64,000 nt of DNA from Mycobacterium heidelbergense. Its GTDB lineage: Bacteria > Actinomycetota > Actinomycetes > Mycobacteriales > Mycobacteriaceae. A program made the position numbers and the translations under genes. The notes beneath the pieces are model-generated. The model was given only the letters and a program-made list of their open reading frames with translations, was not told where the DNA came from and did not search any database. Positions 37,120-44,644 of this stretch are shown here, piece by piece (the stretch's first letter is position 1; each line of letters starts with the position of its first letter). Location of the stretch: contig NZ_AP022615.1 in assembly GCF_010730745.1 (NCBI RefSeq), forward strand, positions 2,666,001 to 2,730,000. Direction: 5' to 3'.

Positions 37120-38115
37120 GTGGCCACACTGAGGACCAAGCCCTGGCTGCGCGTCGGGTCGATGGAAGTTCTGGTGGGGGTCCTGGTGGCTTGCGCGTTG
37201 TCGGCGACGGTGCTGCGCAACGCGGTCTTCGACAGTGCGGCGTTGTCGACGGCGGGCACCGTGTTCTGTGGGGTGTTCGTGCAGGCGGTTCCCTTCCTCG
37301 TGCTCGGGGTGGTGGTCAGCGGGTTGATCGCGGTCTTCGTCTCGCCCGACCGGTTGGCGCGCTGGCTGCCGCGACGTCCCGCGGTGGCGGTATTGGCCGC
37401 GGGCGTGGGCGGGGCGGCGCTGCCGGGTTGTGAGTGCGCGTCGGTGCCGGTGGCGCGGCGCTTGTTCGGCGAAGGAGGGGCCACGGGGGCCGCGGCGTTG
37501 ACGTTCATGCTGGCCGCGCCGGCGATCAACCCGGTGGTGCTGGTGGCCACCGCGGTGGCCTTTCCCGGTGCCCCCCGGATGGTCCTTGCCCGGATGGGCG
37601 CGTCGCTGCTGACCGCGGTGATCATGGGTTGGGCGTGGGCGCGGTGGGGCCGCGCGGAGTGGGTTACCCGCCGGCTGCCCCCTGCGGGCGCCCGGACCGG
37701 GTCGCGGCGGGTGGTGTTCACCGAGGCGGTCCGGCACGACTTCCTTCAAGCGGGGTCCTACCTGGTGTTGGGCGCCGCCGCGGCGGCGATGCTCCATGTG
37801 GTGGTGCCGCGGTGGGTGTTCGCGCACCTGGCGGCGGACCCGATCCTCAGCGTCGCCCTGATGGCCGCCCTGGCGGTGGTGCTGGCCTTGTGTTCGGAGG
37901 CCGACGCGTTCGTGGCCGCCAGCATGACGATGGTGCCGCTGCTGCCCCGGCTCGTGTTCCTGGTCGTGGGCCCGGCCGTCGATGTGAAACTCTTCGCGAT
38001 GCAGGCCGGCATGTTCGGCCGGGCTTTCGCGGCGCGCTTCGCCCCCGGCACGTTCCTGGTCGCGACGGCGAGCGCCTGCGCGGTCGGGCTGCTTCTTCTC
38101 GGCGGTGGCAGTTGA
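37120..38115 (+). CDS. YcgR/ArsP-like PF03773 permease
   Basis: A 331-aa polytopic membrane protein (about eight hydrophobic segments). It shows the PF03773 pattern: FVQAVPFLVLGVVVSG, then GAALPGCECASVPVARRL with a Cys-x-Cys pair, and later ALCSEADAFVAASM. Family members (YcgR, ArsP) are metal-related permeases of largely unknown substrate. GTG start at 37120. It overlaps the next gene as TTGA, and the two form the widespread YcgR-YcgQ pair. Located beside Zur-type genes, so a zinc or metal role is inferred. Confidence 0.8.
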   Translation: MATLRTKPWLRVGSMEVLVGVLVACALSATVLRNAVFDSAALSTAGTVFCGVFVQAVPFLVLGVVVSGLIAVFVSPDRLARWLPRRPAVAVLAAGVGGAALPGCECASVPVARRLFGEGGATGAAALTFMLAAPAINPVVLVATAVAFPGAPRMVLARMGASLLTAVIMGWAWARWGRAEWVTRRLPPAGARTGSRRVVFTEAVRHDFLQAGSYLVLGAAAAAMLHVVVPRWVFAHLAADPILSVALMAALAVVLALCSEADAFVAASMTMVPLLPRLVFLVVGPAVDVKLFAMQAGMFGRAFAARFAPGTFLVATASACAVGLLLLGGGS

Positions 38116-38843
38116 GCCGCGAAACCGAGAACACGGTTTTGCTGCTGGTCGGCATCAGCGTCGCCATGATCGTGTGGTCAGGTGCGTTCACCCGATACGT
38201 CAAGCCTGGGCTGCTGCCCTGGCTGGTCGCGTCCGCGGTGCTGCTCGTCGCCTTTGCGCTATTTGTGATCGTCGGCGACATTCGCAGGGGCGGACCGCGG
38301 GTCACCGATCGGGCGGATGATCACGGCGACGAGCACTCGCACAGGGCCGGCATAGCGTGGCTGCTCGTCATCCCGATCCTGGTGCTGTGCTTCGTGGCTC
38401 CGCCGGCACTGCGGTCCTCGGCCGCCGCGCCCTCGGTGACGTCGGTATCCAACGACGTTCTGAACCGGGCATTTCCGCCGCTGCCGCCCGGGCGGGCCCC
38501 CGAAGTGTCGCTGCCCGACGTGCTGATGCGCGAGGCTCACGACACCACCGGTTCGTTGACCAATCGGCCGATCACCATGACCGGCTTTGTCCTCAACGAG
38601 GCGCACGGCGTGGACCTTGGCCGCATCGTCATCATCTGCTGCGCGGCCGACGCCCAACTGGCCCGCATCCATGTCGGTGGCCCGGCCGCGGACCAGGCCG
38701 CCGGCCTGCCGGACAACACGTGGCTGCGGGTCGAGGGCAAAGTTATACCCGCGCAACCTAATTCCGGTGCAACTCCGACGTTGCAGGCCACCACCGTCGC
38801 CCGCATCGATGCGCCCGCGAACCCCTACGCCTACCCCCATTGA
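38112..38843 (+). CDS. YcgQ-like TIGR03943/DUF1980 membrane protein
   Basis: A 243-aa protein starting at TTG 38112: two N-terminal membrane helices, a His/Asp-rich cytoplasmic loop (DDHGDEHSHRAG), another helix, and an external OB-like domain with MTGFV and IVIICCAADAQ (Cys pair). This is the usual partner of PF03773 permeases and overlaps the preceding stop. His and Cys clusters suggest metal handling. It is convergent with the Cys-rich gene, leaving an 18-bp gap. Confidence 0.78.
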   Translation: MSRETENTVLLLVGISVAMIVWSGAFTRYVKPGLLPWLVASAVLLVAFALFVIVGDIRRGGPRVTDRADDHGDEHSHRAGIAWLLVIPILVLCFVAPPALRSSAAAPSVTSVSNDVLNRAFPPLPPGRAPEVSLPDVLMREAHDTTGSLTNRPITMTGFVLNEAHGVDLGRIVIICCAADAQLARIHVGGPAADQAAGLPDNTWLRVEGKVIPAQPNSGATPTLQATTVARIDAPANPYAYPH

Positions 38844-38861
38844 CGGGGCCGCTTCCTTCTC

Positions 38862-39251
38862 TCAATTGCTTCGACTGGCGCCGCGGGTCCAGAGCTGATG
38901 CCGGCCGAGTTGTCTTGGCAATGGCGCGTTTTCCCACTGCCCGAGCTCGAGCCAATCACGCAGGGCCGCGGCGTCGCCGTCGTCGATGATGGGCCCGACC
39001 CAATGGGGCGGTCCGCAGGCGACCCGGTCGTTCGTGCACGGCTGGACCACGGCCATCACGCCGCACCCGGTCGGGCGGGACGCGCAGGTGAGTGGTCCGA
39101 GCATGCACGCGGTGGCCACGAGCATGGAATGCGGGCAGCGCCGGATCGTCGGACGTAGCTCGTCGATCACCGAGAGGTCATGGTCGGCCGCGCAGGCCGC
39201 ACAGACGACGACGGTGAACGGGCGGTCGGTACCGCCGGGCCGGGACGTCAC
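38862..39251 (-). CDS. Cys-rich conserved protein downstream of rpsR2
   Basis: A 129-aa protein from GTG 39251 (VTSRPGGTDRPFTVVVCAAC); a TTG at 39302 would add 17 residues. It has about nine cysteines: CAAC near the N-terminus, RRCPHS, ATACMLGPLTCASR, CGV, PCTNDRVACG. The spacing resembles thioredoxin-like (2Fe-2S) ferredoxin-fold proteins. It lies 77 bp downstream of rpsR2 in the same direction, so it is probably part of the zinc-limitation operon. A Cys-rich product beside Cys-free ribosomal proteins suggests a metal-binding or Fe-S role. Not recognised by name. Confidence 0.65.
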   Translation of the reverse strand: MTSRPGGTDRPFTVVVCAACAADHDLSVIDELRPTIRRCPHSMLVATACMLGPLTCASRPTGCGVMAVVQPCTNDRVACGPPHWVGPIIDDGDAAALRDWLELGQWENAPLPRQLGRHQLWTRGASRSN

Positions 39252-39328
39252 CGCGCCGTGCTCCGGGCCGGGCCGGGTGCCACCCTCATTCCTGCGTTCC
39301 AATCGTGTTGCGCCTCAAGGCTCGACGC

Positions 39329-39604
39329 CTATCGATGGCCGGCGGACTGTCCGGGATAGGGCAGCAGCGCCATTTCGCGCGCGTTCTTGATCGCCGTTTC
39401 GACCTGCCGCTGCTGTTGGACCGTCAGACCGGTGACGTGACGGGAGCGAATTTTGCCGCGCTCGGAGATGAACACCCGCAGCGCCGCGGTGTCCTTGTAG
39501 TCGACGACGGTGAGCCCGAGGCTGGCGAGAAGGTTCTTCTTCTTGGCGGACCTGACGCCTGGTTGGGCGGCATGCCGAGCCCGCCGGGTTTTGTCGGCCG
39601 TCAC
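39329..39604 (-). CDS. rpsR2: Alternative 30S ribosomal protein S18 (zinc-free paralog)
   Basis: A 91-aa S18 family protein with VDYKDTAALRVFISERGKIRSRHVTGL. No cysteine is present, whereas zinc-binding S18 carries a Cys motif. In mycobacteria this copy is induced when Zur is inactive, replacing zinc-containing ribosomal proteins. ATGA overlap with rpsN2. Last ribosomal gene of the four-gene operon. Confidence 0.93.
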   Translation of the reverse strand: MTADKTRRARHAAQPGVRSAKKKNLLASLGLTVVDYKDTAALRVFISERGKIRSRHVTGLTVQQQRQVETAIKNAREMALLPYPGQSAGHR

Positions 39605-39906
39605 CAGCTGGCCTTCCGAACGCCGGGTAGCTGGCCGGCGTGCGCCAATTCGCGAAGCCGCACCCTCGACACCCCGAACTTGCGCAGGTGCCCGCGCGGA
39701 CGCCCGTCGACCGCGTCGCGGTTGCGCAACCGCACGGCGCTGGCATCGCGAGGCTGGCGCGCCAACTCCCGTTGCGCCGCCGCCCGTTGCTCACCGGTGC
39801 TCGACGGTGACCGGATGATCTCTTTGAGCTCGGCGCGGCGTTGGGCGTAGCGCGCCACGATCACGCGGCGGCGGTCGTTCTTGACGATCTTGGACTTCTT
39901 CGCCAT
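39601..39906 (-). CDS. rpsN2: Alternative 30S ribosomal protein S14 (zinc-free paralog)
   Basis: A 101-aa long-form S14 (MAKKSKIVKNDRRRVIVARY to VRKASW). The CxxC...CxxC zinc site of the short 61-aa housekeeping S14 is absent. GHLRKFGVSRVRLRELA is the S14 signature. Overlaps rpsR2 and follows rpmG1 by 2 bp. Confidence 0.94.
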   Translation of the reverse strand: MAKKSKIVKNDRRRVIVARYAQRRAELKEIIRSPSSTGEQRAAAQRELARQPRDASAVRLRNRDAVDGRPRGHLRKFGVSRVRLRELAHAGQLPGVRKASW

Positions 39907-39908
39907 GT

Positions 39909-40073
39909 TCAGCGCTCCTCCCGGAAGTCGACGTGGCGGCGAATCACCGGGTCGTATTTGCGCAGCACCAGCCGGTCGGGGTCGTTGCGCCGGTTCTTGC
40001 GGGTCACGTAGGTGTAGCCGGTGCCCGCCGTCGACCGGAGTTTGACGATGAGGCGGATTTCGTTGCGCGCCAT
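39909..40073 (-). CDS. rpmG1: Alternative 50S ribosomal protein L33 (zinc-free paralog)
   Basis: A complete 54-aa frame MARNEIRLIVKLRSTAGTGY...VDFREER. L33 signatures TYVTRKNRRNDPDRL and KYDPVIRRHV are present; the two Cys pairs of zinc-binding L33 are missing. Its ATG (40073) overlaps the rpmB2 stop as ATGA and it ends 2 bp before rpsN2. Confidence 0.93.
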   Translation of the reverse strand: MARNEIRLIVKLRSTAGTGYTYVTRKNRRNDPDRLVLRKYDPVIRRHVDFREER

Positions 40074-40309
40074 CAGATTCGCTGCCCTTCGCGGCGCAGC
40101 CGTGCCACGACGGCCTCGATGCCGTCGCGGTCGATGACCTTGATCCCCTTGGCGCTGACCCGCAGCCGAATGCGGCGGCCCTCCGACGGCAGGTAGTACG
40201 TCTTGAGCTGGATGTTGGGCGACCAGCGCCGAGCGGTCCGGCGATGCGAATGCGACACCGCGTTACCGAAACCCGGCGCGCGGCCGGTGACTTGGCACTG
40301 GGCAGACAC
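40073..40309 (-). CDS. rpmB2: Alternative 50S ribosomal protein L28 (zinc-free paralog)
   Basis: A 78-aa L28 starting at GTG 40309 (VSAQCQVTGRAPGFGN), the length of Rv2058c. Only one Cys remains, so the four-Cys zinc site is absent. WSPNIQLKTYYLPSEGRRIRLRVSAKGIKVID is recognisable L28. First gene of the rpmB2-rpmG1-rpsN2-rpsR2 operon; a Zur-like box lies about 32 bp upstream. Confidence 0.93.
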   Translation of the reverse strand: MSAQCQVTGRAPGFGNAVSHSHRRTARRWSPNIQLKTYYLPSEGRRIRLRVSAKGIKVIDRDGIEAVVARLRREGQRI

Positions 40310-40340
40310 TATGCACACTCCTCCGCGCGCTCGCGCTTAT

Positions 40341-40355
40341 TGAAAATCATTTTCG
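40341..40355. promoter_or_regulatory. Zur (FurB)-like box upstream of rpmB2
   Basis: TGAAAATCATTTTCG is a near-perfect palindrome (TGAAAAT-n-ATTTTCA type), the form described for mycobacterial Zur sites. It is positioned for repression of the ribosomal-protein operon when zinc is plentiful. Confidence 0.85.
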
Positions 40356-40395
40356 ACAAGCTTCGCCGAAGACGGTACCGTAGCGACAGCTCTAA

Positions 40396-40410
40396 TGAAA
40401 ATGATTGCCG
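40396..40410. promoter_or_regulatory. Second Zur-like box, upstream of the CobW-like gene
   Basis: TGAAAATGATTGCCG has one good half-site and a degraded right half. It lies 13 bp before the CobW-like ATG and 40 bp from the first box, so each divergent operon has its own site. Confidence 0.75.
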
Positions 40411-40422
40411 ATAAGGAGCGCG

Positions 40423-41619
40423 ATGCGGACGCCCGTCATCCTGGTGGCCGGCCAGAACGACACCGCCCCGGTCGTGGGGGCATTGCTACGCGCACCCGGG
40501 ACGCTGGTCGTCGAGCACCGCTTCGACGGTCACGTGGTGCGGCGGACGATGATGATCCTGCAACGCGGGGTGGTGACGACCGCGGAGGCGGGCCTCGAAC
40601 TCGCGCACGGGTGCGTGTCGTGCACCATCCGCAACGACCTGTTGGTGCTGTTGCGTCAGCTGCACCGCCGCGACGACGTCGACCGCGTCGTGGTGCATCT
40701 GGCGCCATGGCTGGAACCCGAGCCGATTTGCCTGGCCATCAACGGGGTTCGGGTGCGCGTGGCCCCCGGCTACGTCGATGGTCCCGCGGCCCTCGATGTG
40801 TCGATCGCTGCGGTGGTGACCTGTGTCGATTCATCGGTGTGGCTCGGCCAGGCGCTCGGTGACGCCGGGCTCGACGACGGGCGCACCCAGGCCCAGGTGG
40901 TGGTCGGGCAGGCCGAATTCGCCGACATGGCCGTGTTGAACCGCGCCGACCCGTTCGTGGCCGCGGTGCTGCGCCGCCTGTCACCGCGGGCGCGTGTGAT
41001 CGTGGGCGCCGACGGCATCGAGCACGCTCTGGACAACCTGGTCCGCGACGCGCGGTGCGGCCGGAGCGACGATCCGCACGGTCCGCTGCTGGCCGGACAG
41101 CCGCCCCTGGAGTCTCGGGGCCCGATCAACCTGGTCGAGTTCAATGCCCGACGCCCTTTCCATCCCGCCCGTTTGCACGCGTGCCTGGACCTGCTGTTGG
41201 AGGGCGTCATCCGCACCAGGGGACGGCTTTGGCTCGCCAGCCAGCCCGAGCAGGCGATGTGGTTGGAATCGGCCGGCGGCGGGCTGCGGGTCAGTTCGGC
41301 GGGCAAGTGGCTGGCCGCGCTGACGGCCTCGGAGCTGGCCGGCATCGACGTGGAGCGACGCGCCTTCGCCGAGCTCGCCTGGGACGACGAATACGGGGAT
41401 CGGCATACGGCGATGACCGTCCTGGCGTGCGGCGCCGACACCGCCGAAGTCCTCGACGCCCTGGACGGCGCGTTGCTCACCGACGAGGAGCTTCGCGATC
41501 CCCGGGGCTGGATTCGCTACGACGATCCGTTCGGCGACTGGCACGAAGACCCCTGCGCCGCCCTCGCGGAAACCTCCCAGAACGCGCCCGCCCACCAAGC
41601 CCAGGACAAGGACCGCTGA
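40423..41619 (+). CDS. CobW/COG0523-like protein with degenerate P-loop (Rv0106-like)
   Basis: A 398-aa COG0523-family protein, the length I recall for Rv0106. These are metallochaperone GTPases. The Walker A position reads ILVAGQNDTAPVVGALLR without GxGKT/S; the metal motif CxCC is GCVSCTIRNDL (C-x-x-C); the guanine motif NKxD is LNRAD. The C-terminal CobW_C domain (WLASQPEQAMWLESAGGGL) is intact. GTP hydrolysis is therefore doubtful and a zinc-binding or scaffold role is possible. ATG at 40423 follows AAGGAGCGCG; the TTG at 40405 lies in the Zur-like box. Stop overlaps the L31 start. Confidence 0.88.
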   Translation: MRTPVILVAGQNDTAPVVGALLRAPGTLVVEHRFDGHVVRRTMMILQRGVVTTAEAGLELAHGCVSCTIRNDLLVLLRQLHRRDDVDRVVVHLAPWLEPEPICLAINGVRVRVAPGYVDGPAALDVSIAAVVTCVDSSVWLGQALGDAGLDDGRTQAQVVVGQAEFADMAVLNRADPFVAAVLRRLSPRARVIVGADGIEHALDNLVRDARCGRSDDPHGPLLAGQPPLESRGPINLVEFNARRPFHPARLHACLDLLLEGVIRTRGRLWLASQPEQAMWLESAGGGLRVSSAGKWLAALTASELAGIDVERRAFAELAWDDEYGDRHTAMTVLACGADTAEVLDALDGALLTDEELRDPRGWIRYDDPFGDWHEDPCAALAETSQNAPAHQAQDKDR

Positions 41620-41912
41620 TGAAGCCCGGCATCCACCCCGATTACCACCCCGTCGTCTTCCAGGATGCGGCGACCGGCGCCACGTTCTTGACCCGATCGA
41701 CCATACAAAGTTCGCGCACCATCGAGTGGCAGACGCCGCACGGCGTACGGAGCTATCCGCTTGTCGTCGTCGATGTCACGTCCGATTCACACCCGTTCTG
41801 GACCGGCGGACGCCGGATCGTCGACACCGCCGGGCAAGTGGAGAAATTCCACCGCCGCTACGGCAGCCGCCGAGGACCCGCGCTCGAGCGCGGTGACGAC
41901 GCGGCTGAGTGA
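41619..41912 (+). CDS. rpmE2: Ribosomal protein L31 type B (zinc-free)
   Basis: A 97-aa L31 type B: MKPGIHPDYHPVVFQDAATG, FLTRSTI, then SDSHPFWTGGRRIVDTAGQVEKF, RYG. The Cys residues of zinc-binding L31 are absent. It overlaps the CobW-like stop (TGATG), joining a zinc-free ribosomal protein to a metallochaperone-like protein in one operon. Confidence 0.93.
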   Translation: MKPGIHPDYHPVVFQDAATGATFLTRSTIQSSRTIEWQTPHGVRSYPLVVVDVTSDSHPFWTGGRRIVDTAGQVEKFHRRYGSRRGPALERGDDAAE

Positions 41913-41936
41913 GACGGACCCCTCGCCTAGTTATGT

Positions 41937-41951
41937 TGAAAACGGTTATCG
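41937..41951. promoter_or_regulatory. Candidate Zur box before the zinc ABC importer
   Basis: TGAAAACGGTTATCG has the TGAAAA half-site and a GTTATC right half, as in variant mycobacterial/actinobacterial Zur sites. It ends 8 bp before the likely GTG of the binding protein. Confidence 0.6.
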
Positions 41952-41959
41952 TTCTCCGC

Positions 41960-42934
41960 GTGAGTGTGCTGCGCCCCGACGTTTACCGGGCATCCATCGC
42001 GGCGGCCGCCGCGCTGGCACTCGCCGTGGCGGGCTGTTCTACGAGCCGGACCGGGAACCCGACGGCTTCCGGTGCCGCCACCCGGTCGGCACCCACCGGC
42101 GGCGCCGCCGCGGCGTCCTGCCCGACCGGCCCGGTAGCCGCCGTGGTCAGCGTCGATCAGTGGGGCGACATCGTGTCCGAGCTCGGCGGCGCGTGCGCGA
42201 ACGTCAAAACCGTGCTGGCCGGCTCGTCCGTCGACCCGCACGACTACGAGCCGTCGCCGGCCGATGCGGCTTGCTTCACGGGCGCCAGGCTTGTCGTGGT
42301 CAACGGCGCCGGCTACGACGCGTGGGCATCCAAGCTGGCCGCCAGCTCCGCCGTCGGCGCCCACCTGGTGAGCGCCGCGGCGGTCACGAAGACACCGGAT
42401 GGTGCCAACCCGCACCTGTGGTACCTGCCGTCGGCCGTGACCGAGGTCGCCGACGCGGTGACCGGAGAGTTCAGCAAGCTCGACCCGCAGGCCACTGACT
42501 ACTTCACGCAGCGCCGGGCCCAGTTCGCCGCCGCGATAGCCCCGTATACCGGGCTGATCGCCAAGATCAAGGCCGGGGCGGCGGGCAAGTCCTACGCGGC
42601 CACCGAAACGATCTTTGACTACCAGGCGCAGGCACTGGGCCTGGTCAACAAGACCCCGGAGGGTTACCGGCGGGCCTCCGCCAGCGAGTCCGACCCGTCG
42701 CCGGGCGACATCGATTCCTTCCGCAGCGCGCTGGCCGGCCGGCGGATCGACGTCTTGATCTACAACACCCAGACCGAGGGTTCGATCCCCGAGCAGATTC
42801 GCACGGCCGCCGAACAGGCGGGGGTGCCCGTCGTCGACGTGACCGAGACCGTCGCTCCCGGGCAGACCTCGTTCGAGGGCTGGCAGTACACCCAGCTCGT
42901 CGCATTGGGCAAGGCGCTCGGTGTCCCCGCCTGA
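41960..42934 (+). CDS. ZnuA-like metal-binding lipoprotein
   Basis: A 324-aa cluster A-I solute-binding lipoprotein. The signal peptide ends in the lipobox LAVAGC (Cys near residue 26), followed by a Thr/Ser/Ala linker. Metal-site histidines: VDPHDYEPS and ANPHLWYLPS. The third ligand, usually His in the HxAFxYL segment, is Glu in ATETIFDYQA. GTG at 41960 chosen because an ATG at 41933 lies before or in the candidate Zur box. It overlaps the ATPase gene by 14 bp. Delivers zinc (or manganese) to the permease at 43706. Confidence 0.85.
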   Translation: MSVLRPDVYRASIAAAAALALAVAGCSTSRTGNPTASGAATRSAPTGGAAAASCPTGPVAAVVSVDQWGDIVSELGGACANVKTVLAGSSVDPHDYEPSPADAACFTGARLVVVNGAGYDAWASKLAASSAVGAHLVSAAAVTKTPDGANPHLWYLPSAVTEVADAVTGEFSKLDPQATDYFTQRRAQFAAAIAPYTGLIAKIKAGAAGKSYAATETIFDYQAQALGLVNKTPEGYRRASASESDPSPGDIDSFRSALAGRRIDVLIYNTQTEGSIPEQIRTAAEQAGVPVVDVTETVAPGQTSFEGWQYTQLVALGKALGVPA

Positions 42935-43709
42935 GGTCGCCGCCACTCCCGCCGCGCTGGCGTTCACCGACGTCAGTGCGATCCGCGGCGGACGGCTCGT
43001 CTGGTCACACGCCACCTTCACCGTGCCCGCCGGCGGCATCGTTGCCGTCATCGGATCCAACGGATCGGGCAAGACCACCCTCTTGCAGATGGTCCTCGGC
43101 CTGATCCCGGCCGCCCGCGGCAAGATCGAGGTGTTCGGCGGCCGCCCCGGCCAGGCCAATGACCGCATCGGCTACGTGCCGCAGCACTATGCCGAAACCT
43201 CGGGGGAGGCCGTCCGCGCGATCGATGTGGTGCTGCTCGGACTCACCGGGCGGCGGTGGGCGTTCGGGCGCAGCACCGAGGCCCAACGCAGGCAGGTCGA
43301 CCGGGCGTTGGCCGCCGTCGAGGCCACCGACATCGCCGGCCGGCGCCTGTCGACGCTCTCCGGGGGGCAGCGCCAACGCGTCGCGCTCGCCGCGGCTCTG
43401 GTGGCGGAACCACAAATGCTGATCCTCGACGAACCGCTGGCGTCGTTGGATCTGCATAGCCAGCGTGACATCGTCGCCCTGCTGGCCCGGCTGCACGCGC
43501 AGCTGGGGGTGACGATCCTGGTGGTGGCCCACGACCTCAACCCACTGCTGCCCATCCTCGACAGCGCGATCTATCTGCTCGACGGGCAGCCGCGCTACGC
43601 ACCCATCGACGATGTGGTGGACGATGCGCTGCTCACCCATTTGTACGGCATTCCGATCCAAGTCGCGCATAACCTGCGCGGGGAGCGGTATATGAGGAGC
43701 ACATTGTGA
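42921..43709 (+). CDS. Zinc/manganese ABC transporter ATPase (ZnuC-like)
   Basis: A 262-aa ABC ATPase: Walker A GSNGSGKTT, Q-loop YVPQH, signature LSGGQRQRVALAAAL, Walker B LILDEPLASLD, H-loop VVAHDL. GTG start at 42921 inside the end of the lipoprotein gene; ends overlapping the permease start. The specificity (zinc) is inferred from the Zur-type context. Confidence 0.9.
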   Translation: MSPPEVAATPAALAFTDVSAIRGGRLVWSHATFTVPAGGIVAVIGSNGSGKTTLLQMVLGLIPAARGKIEVFGGRPGQANDRIGYVPQHYAETSGEAVRAIDVVLLGLTGRRWAFGRSTEAQRRQVDRALAAVEATDIAGRRLSTLSGGQRQRVALAAALVAEPQMLILDEPLASLDLHSQRDIVALLARLHAQLGVTILVVAHDLNPLLPILDSAIYLLDGQPRYAPIDDVVDDALLTHLYGIPIQVAHNLRGERYMRSTL

Positions 43710-44644
43710 CCACTCACTTGGAAGCGCTTGCCTACCAACCCAATTGGTGGCCGATTCTCACGTCGGCGTTCATGGGCAACGCGCTGGTGGGCGGTACCAT
43801 CGTGGCGCTGGCGGCGGGGTTGATCGGCTACTTCGTCGTGGTGCGGCACACCGCCTTCGCCGCGCATGCCTTGGCGCACATCGGATTTCCCGGCGCGACG
43901 GGCGCGGTCCTGTTGGGCGTGCCCGTCGTCGCCGGGCTCGGCGTGTTCTGCATCGGCGGGGCGCTGGTGATCGGAGTATTGGGCAAGCGTGCCGCCGATC
44001 GGGAGGTGGTCACCGGCACCGTCTTGGCCATGGCGAGCGGTCTCGGCTTGTTCTTCAACTCGCTGGCCACCAAGAGCTCGAGCACCATCACCAACGTGTT
44101 GTTCGGCAATCTGCTCGCTGTCTCTCACGATCAACTGGTCAGCTTCGCGATCCTGCTGGCGGTGTTGGGGCTCGGCGTCGGGATCATCTACCGGCCCCTT
44201 CTGTTCAGCTCGGTCAACGCCGTGGTCGCCGAGGCCAAAGGCGTGCCCGTTCGCGCGTTATCCATGATCTTCATGGCGCTGCTCGGACTTACCGTCACCA
44301 TGGCCGTCCAAGCCGTCGGCACGTTGCTGTTGTTCGCCCTGGTGGTCACTCCCGCCGCGACCGCAATCATGCTGACTCCCCGCCCCGTCGTGGCCATGGT
44401 GGTCTCGACGGCGATCAGCTTGAGCGCGGTGTGGCTTGGGCTTGGTGCGTCGGCGATGCTGAACCTGCCACCAAGCTTCCCCATCGTCACCGTCGCCTGC
44501 GTGATCTGGTTGACGGTCTGGCTGGTCAACCGCCACGGAAGGGCTGCCGCCCAGGGATTGGACGCATCGCCGGGGGCGTCGCTCACGCTCGCCTCGGTGT
44601 CGACGGGACCCGGATCGGCTTCGGGGCGTCTTACGATCTCCTGA
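43706..44644 (+). CDS. Zinc/manganese ABC transporter permease (ZnuB/Rv2060-like)
   Basis: A 312-aa ABC-3 family permease with about eight membrane helices. Family features: FMGNALVGGTIVALAAGLIG, FVVVRHTAFAAHALAHIGFPG, and the EAKGVPVRALSMIFMALLGL coupling segment. GTG start overlaps the ATPase stop. The last base of its stop codon overlaps the following hydrolase start. Confidence 0.9.
   Translation: MTTHLEALAYQPNWWPILTSAFMGNALVGGTIVALAAGLIGYFVVVRHTAFAAHALAHIGFPGATGAVLLGVPVVAGLGVFCIGGALVIGVLGKRAADREVVTGTVLAMASGLGLFFNSLATKSSSTITNVLFGNLLAVSHDQLVSFAILLAVLGLGVGIIYRPLLFSSVNAVVAEAKGVPVRALSMIFMALLGLTVTMAVQAVGTLLLFALVVTPAATAIMLTPRPVVAMVVSTAISLSAVWLGLGASAMLNLPPSFPIVTVACVIWLTVWLVNRHGRAAAQGLDASPGASLTLASVSTGPGSASGRLTIS

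Noticed and set aside
37434..38843. 469-aa open frame covering the YcgR-like gene
   Set aside because: Its first half is a frame shadow of the permease; the real gene begins at TTG 38112 with a TTGA overlap.
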